Source: Actinomycetota bacterium (GTDB taxonomy: Bacteria > Actinomycetota > Actinomycetes > Nanopelagicales > Nanopelagicaceae). Taken from it: DNA of 33,713 nt. The notes beneath the pieces are model-generated. The model was given only the letters and a program-made list of their open reading frames with translations. It was not told where the DNA came from and did no database searches. Location of the stretch: contig JACPZY010000168.1 in assembly GCA_016195215.1 (NCBI GenBank), positions 1 to 33,713 on the forward strand. Direction: 5' to 3'. Each line of letters starts with the position of its first letter. Position 1 is the stretch's first letter. Made by a program: the position numbers and the translations under genes. Positions 14,262 through 23,424 of the stretch are shown here, one piece after another.

Positions 14262-15817
14262 TTTGTCTGCCGATCTCTCATTATTTGGAAGTTCTCGATT
14301 GTGACGGGCACAGGGTTTCCTGAGGAGCGACCAAAAGGACCACCGCCCATCGCTTCTACTCCATCGATTCCATCCAACGAACAACCAAGGTGATCCAACT
14401 CTCTGGCCTGCTCGGTGTGAGCTGCGGGGATGACATACCTGTCCTCGTATTTTGCGATTGCGAGGAGTCGGTACATCTCGTAAATGTTCTCTTGGTCCAT
14501 TCCAACTGCTTCAGGAATTTCTGGTCGAGGCTCGCGACCCAAGTTGATATCTCGCATATATGAGCGCATCGCCGAGAGTTTTCGAAGCGTGCCAGTGACT
14601 ACATCAACATCTCCGGCAGAGAATAGTTCGGCCAGGTATTCGATTGGGATACGGAGGGCTTCTATCGCTCCAAATAGATTTCCTGCTTCCTCGCCATCGT
14701 GTCCCGTCTCCGTGAGGACATCAACTATGGGCGATAGGGGAGGTACGTACCAGACCATTGGCATGGTCCGATACTCAGGGTGCAGTGGAAGTGCAATTTT
14801 GTAAATCTTCGCCAATTTGTAAACTGGTGATTTTTGCGCGGCGATTAGCCAATCCTCTGGAATTCCCTCGGCACGTGCCGCTGTCAATACTTCTGGATCG
14901 TATGGATCGAGCATCAGATCCAGTTGAGTTTGGTAGAGATCTTGATCGTTCTCTACCGATGCGGCTTCCAAAACCTTATCTGCATCGTAAAGAAAGAGCC
15001 CGAGATAACGCAGACGCCCAACACAGGTCTCTGAACATACGGTTGGCAATCCGATTTCAAGTCGGGGGTAGCACATCGTGCACTTCTCGGCTTTGCCTGT
15101 TTTATGGTTGAAGTAGATCTTCTTATAAGGACAGGCCGAGACACACATCCGCCAGCCCTTGCACTGCTGCTGGTCGACGAGAACGATTCCGTCCTCTGCC
15201 CTTTTGTAGATTGCGCCCGATGGGCAAGCGGCAACACAAGCTGGGTTGAGGCAATGTTCGCAGATGCGTGGAAGGTAGAACATGAAGGTCTCTTCAAAAG
15301 CGAGTTTTACCTTTGTTGTTACATCTTCGGCAAGTTTTTGAAGTATGGGGTCTTTCTCGATATTTTCAGGGCCTCCTCCGAGGTCGTCATCCCAGTTTGC
15401 CGACCACTCGATTTTCATCGGCTTGCCAGTGAGCAGTGACTTTGGTCGCGCAACTGGAGTCTGTTCTCCTAGTGGCGCGCTAATCAAATTGTCGTACTCA
15501 TATGTCCATGGTTCGTAGTAATCCTTGATGTTGAGCATTCTTGGATTGGAGAAGATGGAGAGCAGGCGACGGGCTTTACTGCCGCTCTTAAGACGGAGCC
15601 TGCCGCCACGTGTGCGAACCCATCCTCCCTTTGCTTTCTCTTGATCCTCATATCGCCTTGGATAGCCCTGACCTGGACGGGTCTCTACATTGTTAAACCA
15701 GGCGTACTCAAGACCGGAGCGATTTGTCCATGCGTGCTTACACGTCACCGAACATGTGTGGCACCCGATGCACTTATCAAGGTTCATCACCATGCCCATT
15801 TGGGCCATAACCTTCAT
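14258..15817 (-). CDS. narH: Respiratory nitrate reductase beta subunit (iron-sulfur)
   Basis: NarH transfers electrons from NarI to NarG through one [3Fe-4S] and three [4Fe-4S] clusters. Four Cys clusters are visible in the 519-residue sequence: CIGCHTCSVTCK (about residue 16), CEHCLNPACVAACP, CKGWRMCVSACP, and CTMCYPRLEIGLPTVCSETC. The Trp in CKGW replaces a Cys, which marks the [3Fe-4S] site of NarH. The C-terminal segment includes MVWYVPPLSPIVD, a family signature. ATG 15817 overlaps the narG stop as TAATG, so translation is coupled. No signal peptide is present and the subunit is cytoplasmic. Confidence 0.97.
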   Translation of the reverse strand: MKVMAQMGMVMNLDKCIGCHTCSVTCKHAWTNRSGLEYAWFNNVETRPGQGYPRRYEDQEKAKGGWVRTRGGRLRLKSGSKARRLLSIFSNPRMLNIKDYYEPWTYEYDNLISAPLGEQTPVARPKSLLTGKPMKIEWSANWDDDLGGGPENIEKDPILQKLAEDVTTKVKLAFEETFMFYLPRICEHCLNPACVAACPSGAIYKRAEDGIVLVDQQQCKGWRMCVSACPYKKIYFNHKTGKAEKCTMCYPRLEIGLPTVCSETCVGRLRYLGLFLYDADKVLEAASVENDQDLYQTQLDLMLDPYDPEVLTAARAEGIPEDWLIAAQKSPVYKLAKIYKIALPLHPEYRTMPMVWYVPPLSPIVDVLTETGHDGEEAGNLFGAIEALRIPIEYLAELFSAGDVDVVTGTLRKLSAMRSYMRDINLGREPRPEIPEAVGMDQENIYEMYRLLAIAKYEDRYVIPAAHTEQARELDHLGCSLDGIDGVEAMGGGPFGRSSGNPVPVTIENFQIMRDRQTK

Positions 15818-18800
15818 TAGTACTCCACATTCTGGGATCGGCGACGGATCACGGTGACTTCATCGCGTTGATTTCCGGTTGGTCCTAGATAGTTGAAAGC
15901 AAAGGTGAGCTGCGCATACCCCCCGATGAGGTGAGTTGGTTTTAACATCAGACGGGTGAGCGAATTATGGATTCCACCGCGCTTGCCTGAGGTTTCTGCA
16001 AGAGGGACGTCGACAACACGGTCTTTTGCGTGATACATAAAAACGGTCCCCGTCGGCATTCGGTGGGAAACACATGCTCGTGCGACGACCACTCCGTTCC
16101 GGTTGTACGCCTCAATCCACTCGTTATCCTTGACGCCGATTGTCTGGGCATCTTCAACACTCATCCATATCTCTTGTCCACCTCGCGAGAGGGAAAGCAT
16201 GAAGAGGTTATCTTGGTATTCCGAGTGAATTGACCATTTCGAGTGAGGTGTGAGGTAGCGAACCGTCACTTCTTTCTCGACACCGTCGGCCTGATTGCCA
16301 AAGATCCGGTGCATATTGAGGGGCGGTCGGAAGACTGGAAGTTGTTCGCCCAGTTCGCTCATCCAGTCGTGATCGACAAAGAAATGTTGCCGTCCCGTCA
16401 ATGTATGCCAGGGTTTGAGTCTTTCGACATTGATGGCAAAGGCGGTGTAACGCCGACCACCGTGTTCTGATCCTGACCATTCTGGACTCGTAATAACTGG
16501 AACAGGCCTTGCCTGTGTGTCGGCGAAAGTTATTCGTTTGCCCTCATTATCAAGAGCCAGGTCAGTTAATTTCTGTCCGGTTCGTTTTTCGAGTGCTCTA
16601 AATCCGGCCACAGCAACTCTCCCATTTGTTGTGCCAGAAAGGGCGAGTATTGCTTCGCAAGCATCCATATCCCGAGCAAGCGAAGGTCTGCCAGCGGCAA
16701 CACCGTGAGAAATCACGCCGTTGGTCCGACCCAGAAGTTCAACTTCTTGAAGGACGGTGACAGGGACACCTTTTGTATTCGTTCCGAGTTGGTCGATCAG
16801 TGGTCCAAGGGCTGCCATCTTCTCGCCAATGTGGGTGTAATCCCTTTTAACAACAACCAGCTTGGGCATTGTGGATCCAGGTATCGGCTCTACCTCACCC
16901 TTATGCCAATCAAGTACCACTCCGCCTGGATTTGCCATCGCATCTGGAGTGTCATGCATAAGAGGTACGACGACTAGGTCTTCTCGTTCACCAAGATGCC
17001 CCTTGGCCTGTTCTGAAACTTGGCGGCCAAGCATCTGGAAGATTTCATAATCTGTCTTTGTCTCCCACGGCGGATTGATTGCCGGTGTAAATGCATGGAC
17101 AAATGGATGCATATCTGTGCTGGAGAGATCGTGCTTCTCATACCACGTGGCAGCGGGAAGCAAGATATCTCCAAAGAGACCTGTGCTTGTCATGCGGAAA
17201 TCAATGGAGACGAGGAGATCTAATTTTCCTTCAGGTGCATCTTCAACCCAGTCGACATCTCGTGGACGATTTTCGGGAGCATTCTCCTCTGCCCGAACTG
17301 AGTTACTCGTTCCCAGTAGGTGTTTGAGAAAGTACTCGTTTCCTTTACTTGACGAACCCAAGATGTTGGCACGCCAAACGGTGAGTACGCGAGGCCAGTT
17401 CTCAGGCGCATCTGGATTTTCAATGGCGAATTTAAGATCACCGGATTTGAGTTGATTAACGACGTGAGTTGCGGGTTCGATACCCATGGCACGCGCTTCA
17501 TCAACAAGATCGAGGGAATTTCGATTGAGTGATGGGTACGAAGGCATCCATCCCATCCGAGCAGATTGTGCAAGTACATCAATCGCACTCATATCTTTGA
17601 AGCGACCTTCGCCAAGGGGAGTGGCCAATAATTCTGAGCCCAGTGCGTCGTAGCGCCACTGATCTGTTGAGACGTACCAGAAGGCGGTACCAATCATCTG
17701 GCGCGCAGGACGGGACCAGTCAGCACCGAAAGCTAATTGCGCCCAGCCGGTGACGGGACGACATTTCTCCTGACCAACATAATGCGCCCAACCTCCCCCA
17801 TTGACTCCTTCGCAGCCGGTGAGTGTTACAAGAGCGAGGAATGTGCGATACATCGTGTCGGAGTGGAACCAGTGGTTTGTGCCTGCGCCAAGAAGAATCA
17901 TCGAGCGACCCTCGGAATCCACGGCATTCTGAGCGAATTCGCGAGCAATGCGAATTGCTTGGACGGCAGGAACGCTTGTTATCTCCTCTTGCCAGGCAGG
18001 AGTGTAAGGAGTTAAGTCCTCGTAATCGCTGGGCCATTCACCGGCAAGACCTTCGCGAGCGACTCCATACTGTGCCAGCATCAGGTCATAAACAGTTGTG
18101 ACTTTCTTATCTCCGATTTGGACAGTGGGTACACCTCTACGGAGGACTCCACCACTTTCAGATTCTTTCTGTCCCATATCAAAGCGGGGCATAAGGACTT
18201 CGTCCACTGTCGATCCAGAAGTTCCAAAGACCGTGAGTGATGGATCTACACCTTCAAGATCGAGATTCCATTTGCCCATGGAAGAGTCGTTGTAGCGGTG
18301 TCCAAGTGAGCCATTTGGCACAAAGGTCTCTCCATTACTGGAATCAAGCATGACGGTCTTGAATTTGGCGCCCTCGGATGTGTCACCAAGATCAGAGGCG
18401 ACTAGGAATTTGTCCGGTACATACGAGCCATCTTTCTCCCGAAGAGTAACGAGATAGGGAAGGTCGGTGTATTTCTTCACATAATCTTGGAAGCGAGGAA
18501 TCTGCTTATCAACGAAGAATTCCTTAAGGATGACATGTCCCATAGCCATGCCAAGTGCGCCGTCAGTGCCCGGATGTGGTGCCACCCATTCATCAGCGAA
18601 CTTGGTGTTATCTGCATAATCTGGACTGATCGCGATCACTTTCTGTCCGCGGTAGCGACCTTCCGTCATGAAGTGAGCATCTGGTGTGCGCGTCACTGGA
18701 ACATTGGAGCCCCACATGATGAGGTATGAAGAGTTAAACCAATCTGCCGATTCGGGAACATCGGTCTGATCACCGAAGACTTGCGGTGATGCCACTGGCA

Positions 18801-19500
18801 AATCCGCATACCAGTCGTAGAAGGAGAGCATCGCCCCACCCATCAGTGAGATAAAACGTGCACCTGCTGCATGTGATGCCATAGACATTGCGGGGATCGG
18901 AGAGAAGCCAAAGACGCGGTCAGGTCCGTATTTCTTAATCGTATGTACGTGTGCTGCCGCAATTATCTCTGAAATCTCGCCCCAGTTTGCGCGGACGAGT
19001 CCACCCTTGCCTCGGGCTTGGTGATACCGAGCCCTATGTGCGGGGTTGTCTACAACATCGGCCCAAGCAAGGACGGGATCACGGAGGCGTGACTTGGCCT
19101 CTCGGTACATCTCAAGTAGGACTCCGCGGATATAAGGAAAACGGATTCGAGTGGGCGAATATGTGTACCAGGAGAATGCTGCCCCGCGCGGACATCCGCG
19201 TGGTTCGTACTCTGGTGAATCTGGACCGACGGAGGGATAATCAGTTTGTTGTGTTTCCCATGTAATGATTCCGTCTTTTACATAGACCTTCCACGAACAC
19301 GATCCGGTGCAGTTAACACCGTGTGTTGACCTAACAACTTTGTCATGACTCCAACGATCTCTGTAAAAGATATCTCCAGCACGCCCACCACTTTTGGTAA
19401 TACTGCGAAGGTCTTTCGAGACTTCCCCTCTGGAAAAGAATCTTCCGAGTTTGATAAGAGCGTCTTCAGGATCTGTACGTGGCGCACTCTGTTTCTTCAT
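15817..19500 (-). CDS. narG: Respiratory nitrate reductase alpha subunit (molybdoenzyme)
   Basis: NarG is the catalytic subunit that reduces nitrate to nitrite at a bis-MGD molybdenum centre. The 1227-residue length is normal. Near residues 60-110 the FS0 cluster ligands appear as STHGVNCTGSCSWKV, with a following Cys in RGCPRGAAFSWY. The first ligand is His, as in true NarG. The active-site Asp region reads DWYADLPVASPQVFGDQTDVPE. No twin-arginine signal is present, so the active site faces the cytoplasm. ATG 19500 is 117 nt from the divergent narK start; GAGG lies only one base before the ATG, so ribosome binding looks weak. The gene heads narGHJI, with overlaps at every junction. Confidence 0.98.
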   Translation of the reverse strand: MKKQSAPRTDPEDALIKLGRFFSRGEVSKDLRSITKSGGRAGDIFYRDRWSHDKVVRSTHGVNCTGSCSWKVYVKDGIITWETQQTDYPSVGPDSPEYEPRGCPRGAAFSWYTYSPTRIRFPYIRGVLLEMYREAKSRLRDPVLAWADVVDNPAHRARYHQARGKGGLVRANWGEISEIIAAAHVHTIKKYGPDRVFGFSPIPAMSMASHAAGARFISLMGGAMLSFYDWYADLPVASPQVFGDQTDVPESADWFNSSYLIMWGSNVPVTRTPDAHFMTEGRYRGQKVIAISPDYADNTKFADEWVAPHPGTDGALGMAMGHVILKEFFVDKQIPRFQDYVKKYTDLPYLVTLREKDGSYVPDKFLVASDLGDTSEGAKFKTVMLDSSNGETFVPNGSLGHRYNDSSMGKWNLDLEGVDPSLTVFGTSGSTVDEVLMPRFDMGQKESESGGVLRRGVPTVQIGDKKVTTVYDLMLAQYGVAREGLAGEWPSDYEDLTPYTPAWQEEITSVPAVQAIRIAREFAQNAVDSEGRSMILLGAGTNHWFHSDTMYRTFLALVTLTGCEGVNGGGWAHYVGQEKCRPVTGWAQLAFGADWSRPARQMIGTAFWYVSTDQWRYDALGSELLATPLGEGRFKDMSAIDVLAQSARMGWMPSYPSLNRNSLDLVDEARAMGIEPATHVVNQLKSGDLKFAIENPDAPENWPRVLTVWRANILGSSSKGNEYFLKHLLGTSNSVRAEENAPENRPRDVDWVEDAPEGKLDLLVSIDFRMTSTGLFGDILLPAATWYEKHDLSSTDMHPFVHAFTPAINPPWETKTDYEIFQMLGRQVSEQAKGHLGEREDLVVVPLMHDTPDAMANPGGVVLDWHKGEVEPIPGSTMPKLVVVKRDYTHIGEKMAALGPLIDQLGTNTKGVPVTVLQEVELLGRTNGVISHGVAAGRPSLARDMDACEAILALSGTTNGRVAVAGFRALEKRTGQKLTDLALDNEGKRITFADTQARPVPVITSPEWSGSEHGGRRYTAFAINVERLKPWHTLTGRQHFFVDHDWMSELGEQLPVFRPPLNMHRIFGNQADGVEKEVTVRYLTPHSKWSIHSEYQDNLFMLSLSRGGQEIWMSVEDAQTIGVKDNEWIEAYNRNGVVVARACVSHRMPTGTVFMYHAKDRVVDVPLAETSGKRGGIHNSLTRLMLKPTHLIGGYAQLTFAFNYLGPTGNQRDEVTVIRRRSQNVEY

Positions 19501-19616
19501 GCCTCAATTGTGACCTTGACCTCTTTCGAAATAAATAGGTACAAAGACCCTACTTGCCACGTACTGCGGGGGAGCAGAGTTCTCCCTAGGAGAGTTCCCA
19601 ATAAACAGGAGGATCT
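19501..19616 (+). promoter_or_regulatory. Divergent promoter/operator region of narG and narK
   Basis: This 116-nt gap must hold both promoters. On the minus strand TAGGGT (19552-19547) is a possible narG -10 without a good -35, consistent with a need for an activator. On the plus strand AGAGTTC occurs at 19576 and 19591, and TCTCC-CTA-GGAGA (19581-19593) is a perfect 5-bp inverted repeat. AGTTCCCAA (19593-19601) differs at one position from the half site AGTCCCSAA of the DevR/DosR box. A NarL-type heptamer ATAGGTA (19536-19542) is also present but may be chance. narK has a strong AGGAGG at 19607-19612. No FNR-like TTGAT-N4-ATCAA site is seen. Confidence 0.5.
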
Positions 19617-20945
19617 ATGTCCAAGGGAGCCAAAGGCTCTACGCGAGTACTTTCACTTTCCACCTTTGCGTTTACCCTGATGTTCGCCGTCTGGTTGATG
19701 TTTGGCGTCCTAGGAATCCCTATTCAGAAGGAATTCGGACTGAGCGATTCGCAGTTGGCCTGGCTCTCGTCGGTTGCAATTCTCAACGGATCCATCTGGC
19801 GCCTCTTCCTTGGAGTACTCACCGATCGTATCGGGGGCAAGAGGGTGACCATTGTCATGCTCCTTGTGACATCAATTCCCGCTTACCTACTTGCGCATAT
19901 GACATTGAACTACAACTGGCTGCTCACTTTGGCATTTCTCGTTGGCTTTGCCGGGAATCTATTTAGCGTTGGAATTGCTTGGAACTCGCATTGGTTCGAA
20001 CGGGAACGTCAAGGATTCGCGCTTGGAGTATTTGGAGCTGGAAATATTGGGGCTTCGGCAACCAAATTCATCGGTCCTGTAGTCATTGCGAGCACAGTAG
20101 GTGGTTCGTACTTTGGGGGAATTATTCCCGGTGGATGGCGATTTGTACCAGCTCTGTATTCGGTCTTGTTGATCTTTACCGCAGTTGCGATATTACTTTT
20201 TACACCAGCAGACTCGGTGAAAATTCAAGCGGCGCGACCATTGAAGGATATGTTTAAACCACTCAAATATATTCAAGTCTGGCGTTTCAGCCTCTACTAC
20301 GTTGTGATGTTTGGGGCTTATGTAGCCCTTGCATCGTGGATGCCAAAATACTTTGTCTCTGTATATAAATTAGATTTACGTGATGCTGCGCTGCTTACAG
20401 CTCTCTTCATCTTCCCTGCTTCACTCCTTCGCCCCTTCGGAGGCCACCTCTCAGATAAGATGGGCGCAAGGCGTCTGATGTACGCATCTTTCGGAACGAT
20501 GCTAGTGGCTCTCCTCCTCCTCGCCGCGCCATTTGGGCATATTGTTCTTGAAACGCAGAGTGGTCTCAAGAGGGTTCTTCCCTACTCTCTCGGAGTTTTT
20601 CCATTCACGGTTTTACTTTTTATTGTCGGATGTTCGATGGGCATCGGCAAAGCCGCTGTCTACAAACATATTCCGGAGTACTTCCCCAAAGATGTTGGCG
20701 CGGTGGGAGGTCTCGTGGGAACCCTGGGAGCATTGGGAGGTTTTCTTCTCCCGCCACTTTTCGTTTCAGTACGCGAGTGGACCGGCATTCCTCAATCGAC
20801 ATTTATCGTGCTCTTCATTCTTACCCTCGTCGCAAGCGTTTGGATGCATCTGACAATCGTCAGATTGATGTACCGCGCCACTCCACAGCTTGAACATCGA
20901 ATTGATACCGCAGCCCAGGAATTACTAGAGAAAGTTGGAAACTAA
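19617..20945 (+). CDS. narK: Nitrate/nitrite transporter, NarK family (first copy)
   Basis: The 442-residue MFS protein has about 12 transmembrane helices and both nitrate-signature glycine motifs: GFAGNLFSVGIAWNSHWF followed by GVFGAGNIGAS in helix 5, and GAVGGLVGTLGALGGFLLPP in helix 11. It imports nitrate for the cytoplasmic NarG, by proton symport or nitrite exchange; the subtype cannot be decided by eye. ATG 19617 is preceded by AGGAGG. It is divergent from narGHJI and followed after one base by a second NarK-family gene. The two copies are clearly different proteins, not a recent duplication. Confidence 0.93.
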   Translation: MSKGAKGSTRVLSLSTFAFTLMFAVWLMFGVLGIPIQKEFGLSDSQLAWLSSVAILNGSIWRLFLGVLTDRIGGKRVTIVMLLVTSIPAYLLAHMTLNYNWLLTLAFLVGFAGNLFSVGIAWNSHWFERERQGFALGVFGAGNIGASATKFIGPVVIASTVGGSYFGGIIPGGWRFVPALYSVLLIFTAVAILLFTPADSVKIQAARPLKDMFKPLKYIQVWRFSLYYVVMFGAYVALASWMPKYFVSVYKLDLRDAALLTALFIFPASLLRPFGGHLSDKMGARRLMYASFGTMLVALLLLAAPFGHIVLETQSGLKRVLPYSLGVFPFTVLLFIVGCSMGIGKAAVYKHIPEYFPKDVGAVGGLVGTLGALGGFLLPPLFVSVREWTGIPQSTFIVLFILTLVASVWMHLTIVRLMYRATPQLEHRIDTAAQELLEKVGN

Positions 20946-20946
20946 G

Positions 20947-22284
20947 ATGGCCAGTAGCGCATCAAAAGCAAAAAGCGGAAGTGAGTGGCTTGAGAACTGG
21001 GATCCGAATGATGAGAGCAAGTGGGATTCCAAGATCGCTTGGAGAACTCTCTGGGTGAGCACGTACGCACTCACCCTCGGCTTCATAAGTTGGTACCTGG
21101 TCTCGGCGTTGGCTCCGAAACTCAATAATCTCGGTTTTGATCTCAGTAAAAAAGAACTGTATTGGCTTGCTGCTATGCCTGGGCTTGCCGGTGGTGGACT
21201 TCGTCTTCTCTGGATGTTCATGCCGCCAATTCTTGGTACTCGACGCCTTGTTACTTATTCCACGGCGCTCCTCGTAATGCCTCTCTTGGGCTGGTCCTTT
21301 GCGGTGCGCAATCCAGAGACCCCGTACATCGGACTTCTCGCCCTCGCATTTCTTGCAGGTCTAGGTGGTGGAGTCTTCTCTGGATTCATGCCGAGCACGT
21401 CATATTTCTTTCCGAAATCAAAGCAAGGTATGGCACTTGGTATCCAAGCTGGCGTCGGAAACTTCGGTGTCAGCATTGTGCAGTTCGTGACTCCAATTAT
21501 TGTTGGATCGGCGATGTTCGGTGCCACCTTTGGTGCGCCTCAGCACTTTGTGAATAAAGCTAAAGGAATTGATAAATCTGCCTGGTATCAGAACGCAGGA
21601 CTTTTATGGGTTCCATTTGTAGTTGTGGCTGTTATTCTGGCTTGGACCCTCCTTAAGAGCGTTCCTGTAACTTCGCGGGGAGTCAAAGAGCAATTTGATA
21701 TTTTTAGCAATAAGCACACGTGGTTGATGACTCTTCTTTACGTGATGACCTTCGGGACATTCTCTGGCCTTGCCGCTCAATTTGGATTGCTGACGAAGAA
21801 TCTTTTTGGTGATTTCGCGAATGCGCCTGATCCTGTGAAGTACGCTTTTTACGGTCCACTCATCGCTTCTGCCGCACGAGTTCTCACCGGTCCAATCGCT
21901 GATCGAACGGGTGGCGGAATCCTTACTGTATTTTCCGGCGTGGGAATTGCCGGATCTTCGATCTTCACGGCCTTCCAACTGTCACCTCAGAGCAGCGATG
22001 ACTTTATGAAGTTCTTCTGGGGAATGATTACCATCTTCTTCTTTGCTGGAGTTGGAAATGCAAGCACGTTTAAACAGATGCCTATGATTTTCCAACCTCG
22101 ACAAGCAGGAGGAGTTATAGGGTGGACCGCGGCTATAGCGGCGTTTGGTCCATTCATTTTTGGAATCCTGCTTTCGGAAGTTGCTCCTAAATCGTTCTTC
22201 CTCGGTGTCTCATTGTTCGCCCTCGGCTGCACCTTTGTTGCCTGGTGGTACTACACCCGTCGTGGTGCAGAAAAACCCTGTTAA
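20947..22284 (+). CDS. narK: Nitrate/nitrite transporter, NarK family (second copy)
   Basis: This second 445-residue MFS transporter starts with a hydrophilic tail rich in Ser, Lys and Trp (SEWLENWDPNDESKWDSKIA), typical of the longer NarK type. The nitrate signature in helix 5 reads GLGGGVFSGFMPSTSYFF and GIQAGVGNFGVS, and the second signature region AGGVIGWTAAIAAFGPFIFG. Having two different NarK proteins side by side usually means that one imports nitrate by proton symport and the other exchanges nitrate for nitrite. The ORF track starts at TTG 20935 inside the preceding gene; ATG 20947, one base after that gene's stop, is the better start. The two are surely co-transcribed. Confidence 0.92.
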   Translation: MASSASKAKSGSEWLENWDPNDESKWDSKIAWRTLWVSTYALTLGFISWYLVSALAPKLNNLGFDLSKKELYWLAAMPGLAGGGLRLLWMFMPPILGTRRLVTYSTALLVMPLLGWSFAVRNPETPYIGLLALAFLAGLGGGVFSGFMPSTSYFFPKSKQGMALGIQAGVGNFGVSIVQFVTPIIVGSAMFGATFGAPQHFVNKAKGIDKSAWYQNAGLLWVPFVVVAVILAWTLLKSVPVTSRGVKEQFDIFSNKHTWLMTLLYVMTFGTFSGLAAQFGLLTKNLFGDFANAPDPVKYAFYGPLIASAARVLTGPIADRTGGGILTVFSGVGIAGSSIFTAFQLSPQSSDDFMKFFWGMITIFFFAGVGNASTFKQMPMIFQPRQAGGVIGWTAAIAAFGPFIFGILLSEVAPKSFFLGVSLFALGCTFVAWWYYTRRGAEKPC

Positions 22285-22299
22285 TTCGCCATTGACGCC

Positions 22300-23424
22300 A
22301 TGATTGGGCAGAATTCCGACATGGCGTCGAACCGTTTGGGAGCCCTCTCCGAAGCGGTCATCGACATTGCAAAGGGAGAGGATCTCAAGGCATCACTGCG
22401 TCGCTTAGTTGAAAATGCGGTGGCACTCTCTGGGGCAACATATGGCGCATTAGGTGCCCTGGGTGCCGATGGGAGCCTTGAAGAGTTCACCTATGTTGGG
22501 TTGAGCGAAGAGACTGCCGATGAGATCGCCTCTTTTCCTGAAGGCAAGGGCTTACTCGGTCACTTGCTGACCCATCCTGTACCACTGCGTGTTAACCCTA
22601 TTAAGTCGCATCCAGCTTCTATTGGATTTCCAGCTGGCCATCCCTCAATGATTTCATTTCTTGGAGTGCCAATCCGTATCCGTGATGAGATTTATGGGAG
22701 CCTCTATTTAACAGAGAAGCGCGGGGGAGAGGATTTCACTGAGGAAGACGAACAACTCGTGAGTGCACTTGCTTCCGCAGCGGGCGTTGCCATTGATAAT
22801 GCACGTGGTTTGGAGGCACAGCATCGAGTCATCGTTCTGGCCGAACGCGAACGTATCGCCCGCGATCTTCACGATCTGGTGATTCAGCGCCTTTTTGCCA
22901 CAGGGCTCTCACTTCACGCAATCACAAAAGACCCAGATCTTCCCGAGCAAGACCTCGCCCGAGTCCGCGAAGTGATCGATAATCTTGATTCAACAGTCCA
23001 ACAGATTCGCAATTCAGTCTTCGCGCTCCAAGACCAAAATGACAGTCACGGGCTTCGGGCGCGCGTTCAGAGCGAGATTGATTCTTTGCGAAGCAGTTCT
23101 GACATGAACATAATCTGCGAATTTAATGGACCGATCGATACTGTCATTGATGGCGAACTTGCCGAGAATGTCTTTGCTGTTTTGCGAGAGCTTCTGGCAA
23201 ATGCGATCAGGCACTCTAAGGCCCACCTAGTCGAGGTACAAGTCAGTGCGCTCAAAACGCGTTGCGAAGTGCGAATAGTCGACGACGGGGTTGGGATGGA
23301 GGAGGACGTGCACCGGAGTGGTCTTCTCAATTTAGCTAAGCGGGCAGAGGATTTCGGTGGATCCTTTGAGATTTATAAGCGTCCAAGCGGTGGAACTCGG
23401 GCTATCTGGAGTGCAAAACTTTAA
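22300..23424 (+). CDS. DevS/DosS-like GAF-domain sensor histidine kinase
   Basis: The 374-residue soluble kinase has one GAF domain (about residues 20-168) and a HisKA_3/HATPase_c core. The phosphorylation site is ERIARDLHDLVIQRLFATGL (His about 191), typical of NarL-class partners. The ATPase motifs are LRELLANAIRHS, VDDGVGM and SGLLNLAKRAEDFGG. The GAF sequence resembles the heme-binding GAF-A of mycobacterial DevS/DosS, including HPASIGFPAGHPSMISFLGVPIRIRDE. His 114 in GHPSM appears to match the proximal heme ligand region. DevS has two GAF domains and this protein has one. No clear Shine-Dalgarno sequence is seen; ATG 22300 is kept, with ATG 22321 an alternative. It lies 15 nt after narK2 and converges on its regulator. 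Confidence 0.85.
   Translation: MIGQNSDMASNRLGALSEAVIDIAKGEDLKASLRRLVENAVALSGATYGALGALGADGSLEEFTYVGLSEETADEIASFPEGKGLLGHLLTHPVPLRVNPIKSHPASIGFPAGHPSMISFLGVPIRIRDEIYGSLYLTEKRGGEDFTEEDEQLVSALASAAGVAIDNARGLEAQHRVIVLAERERIARDLHDLVIQRLFATGLSLHAITKDPDLPEQDLARVREVIDNLDSTVQQIRNSVFALQDQNDSHGLRARVQSEIDSLRSSSDMNIICEFNGPIDTVIDGELAENVFAVLRELLANAIRHSKAHLVEVQVSALKTRCEVRIVDDGVGMEEDVHRSGLLNLAKRAEDFGGSFEIYKRPSGGTRAIWSAKL

Noticed and set aside
19501-19616. FNR/CRP-type site controlling nar
   Set aside because: No TTGAT-N4-ATCAA or TGTGA-N6-TCACA sequence is present; only DevR-like half sites and one NarL-like heptamer were seen.
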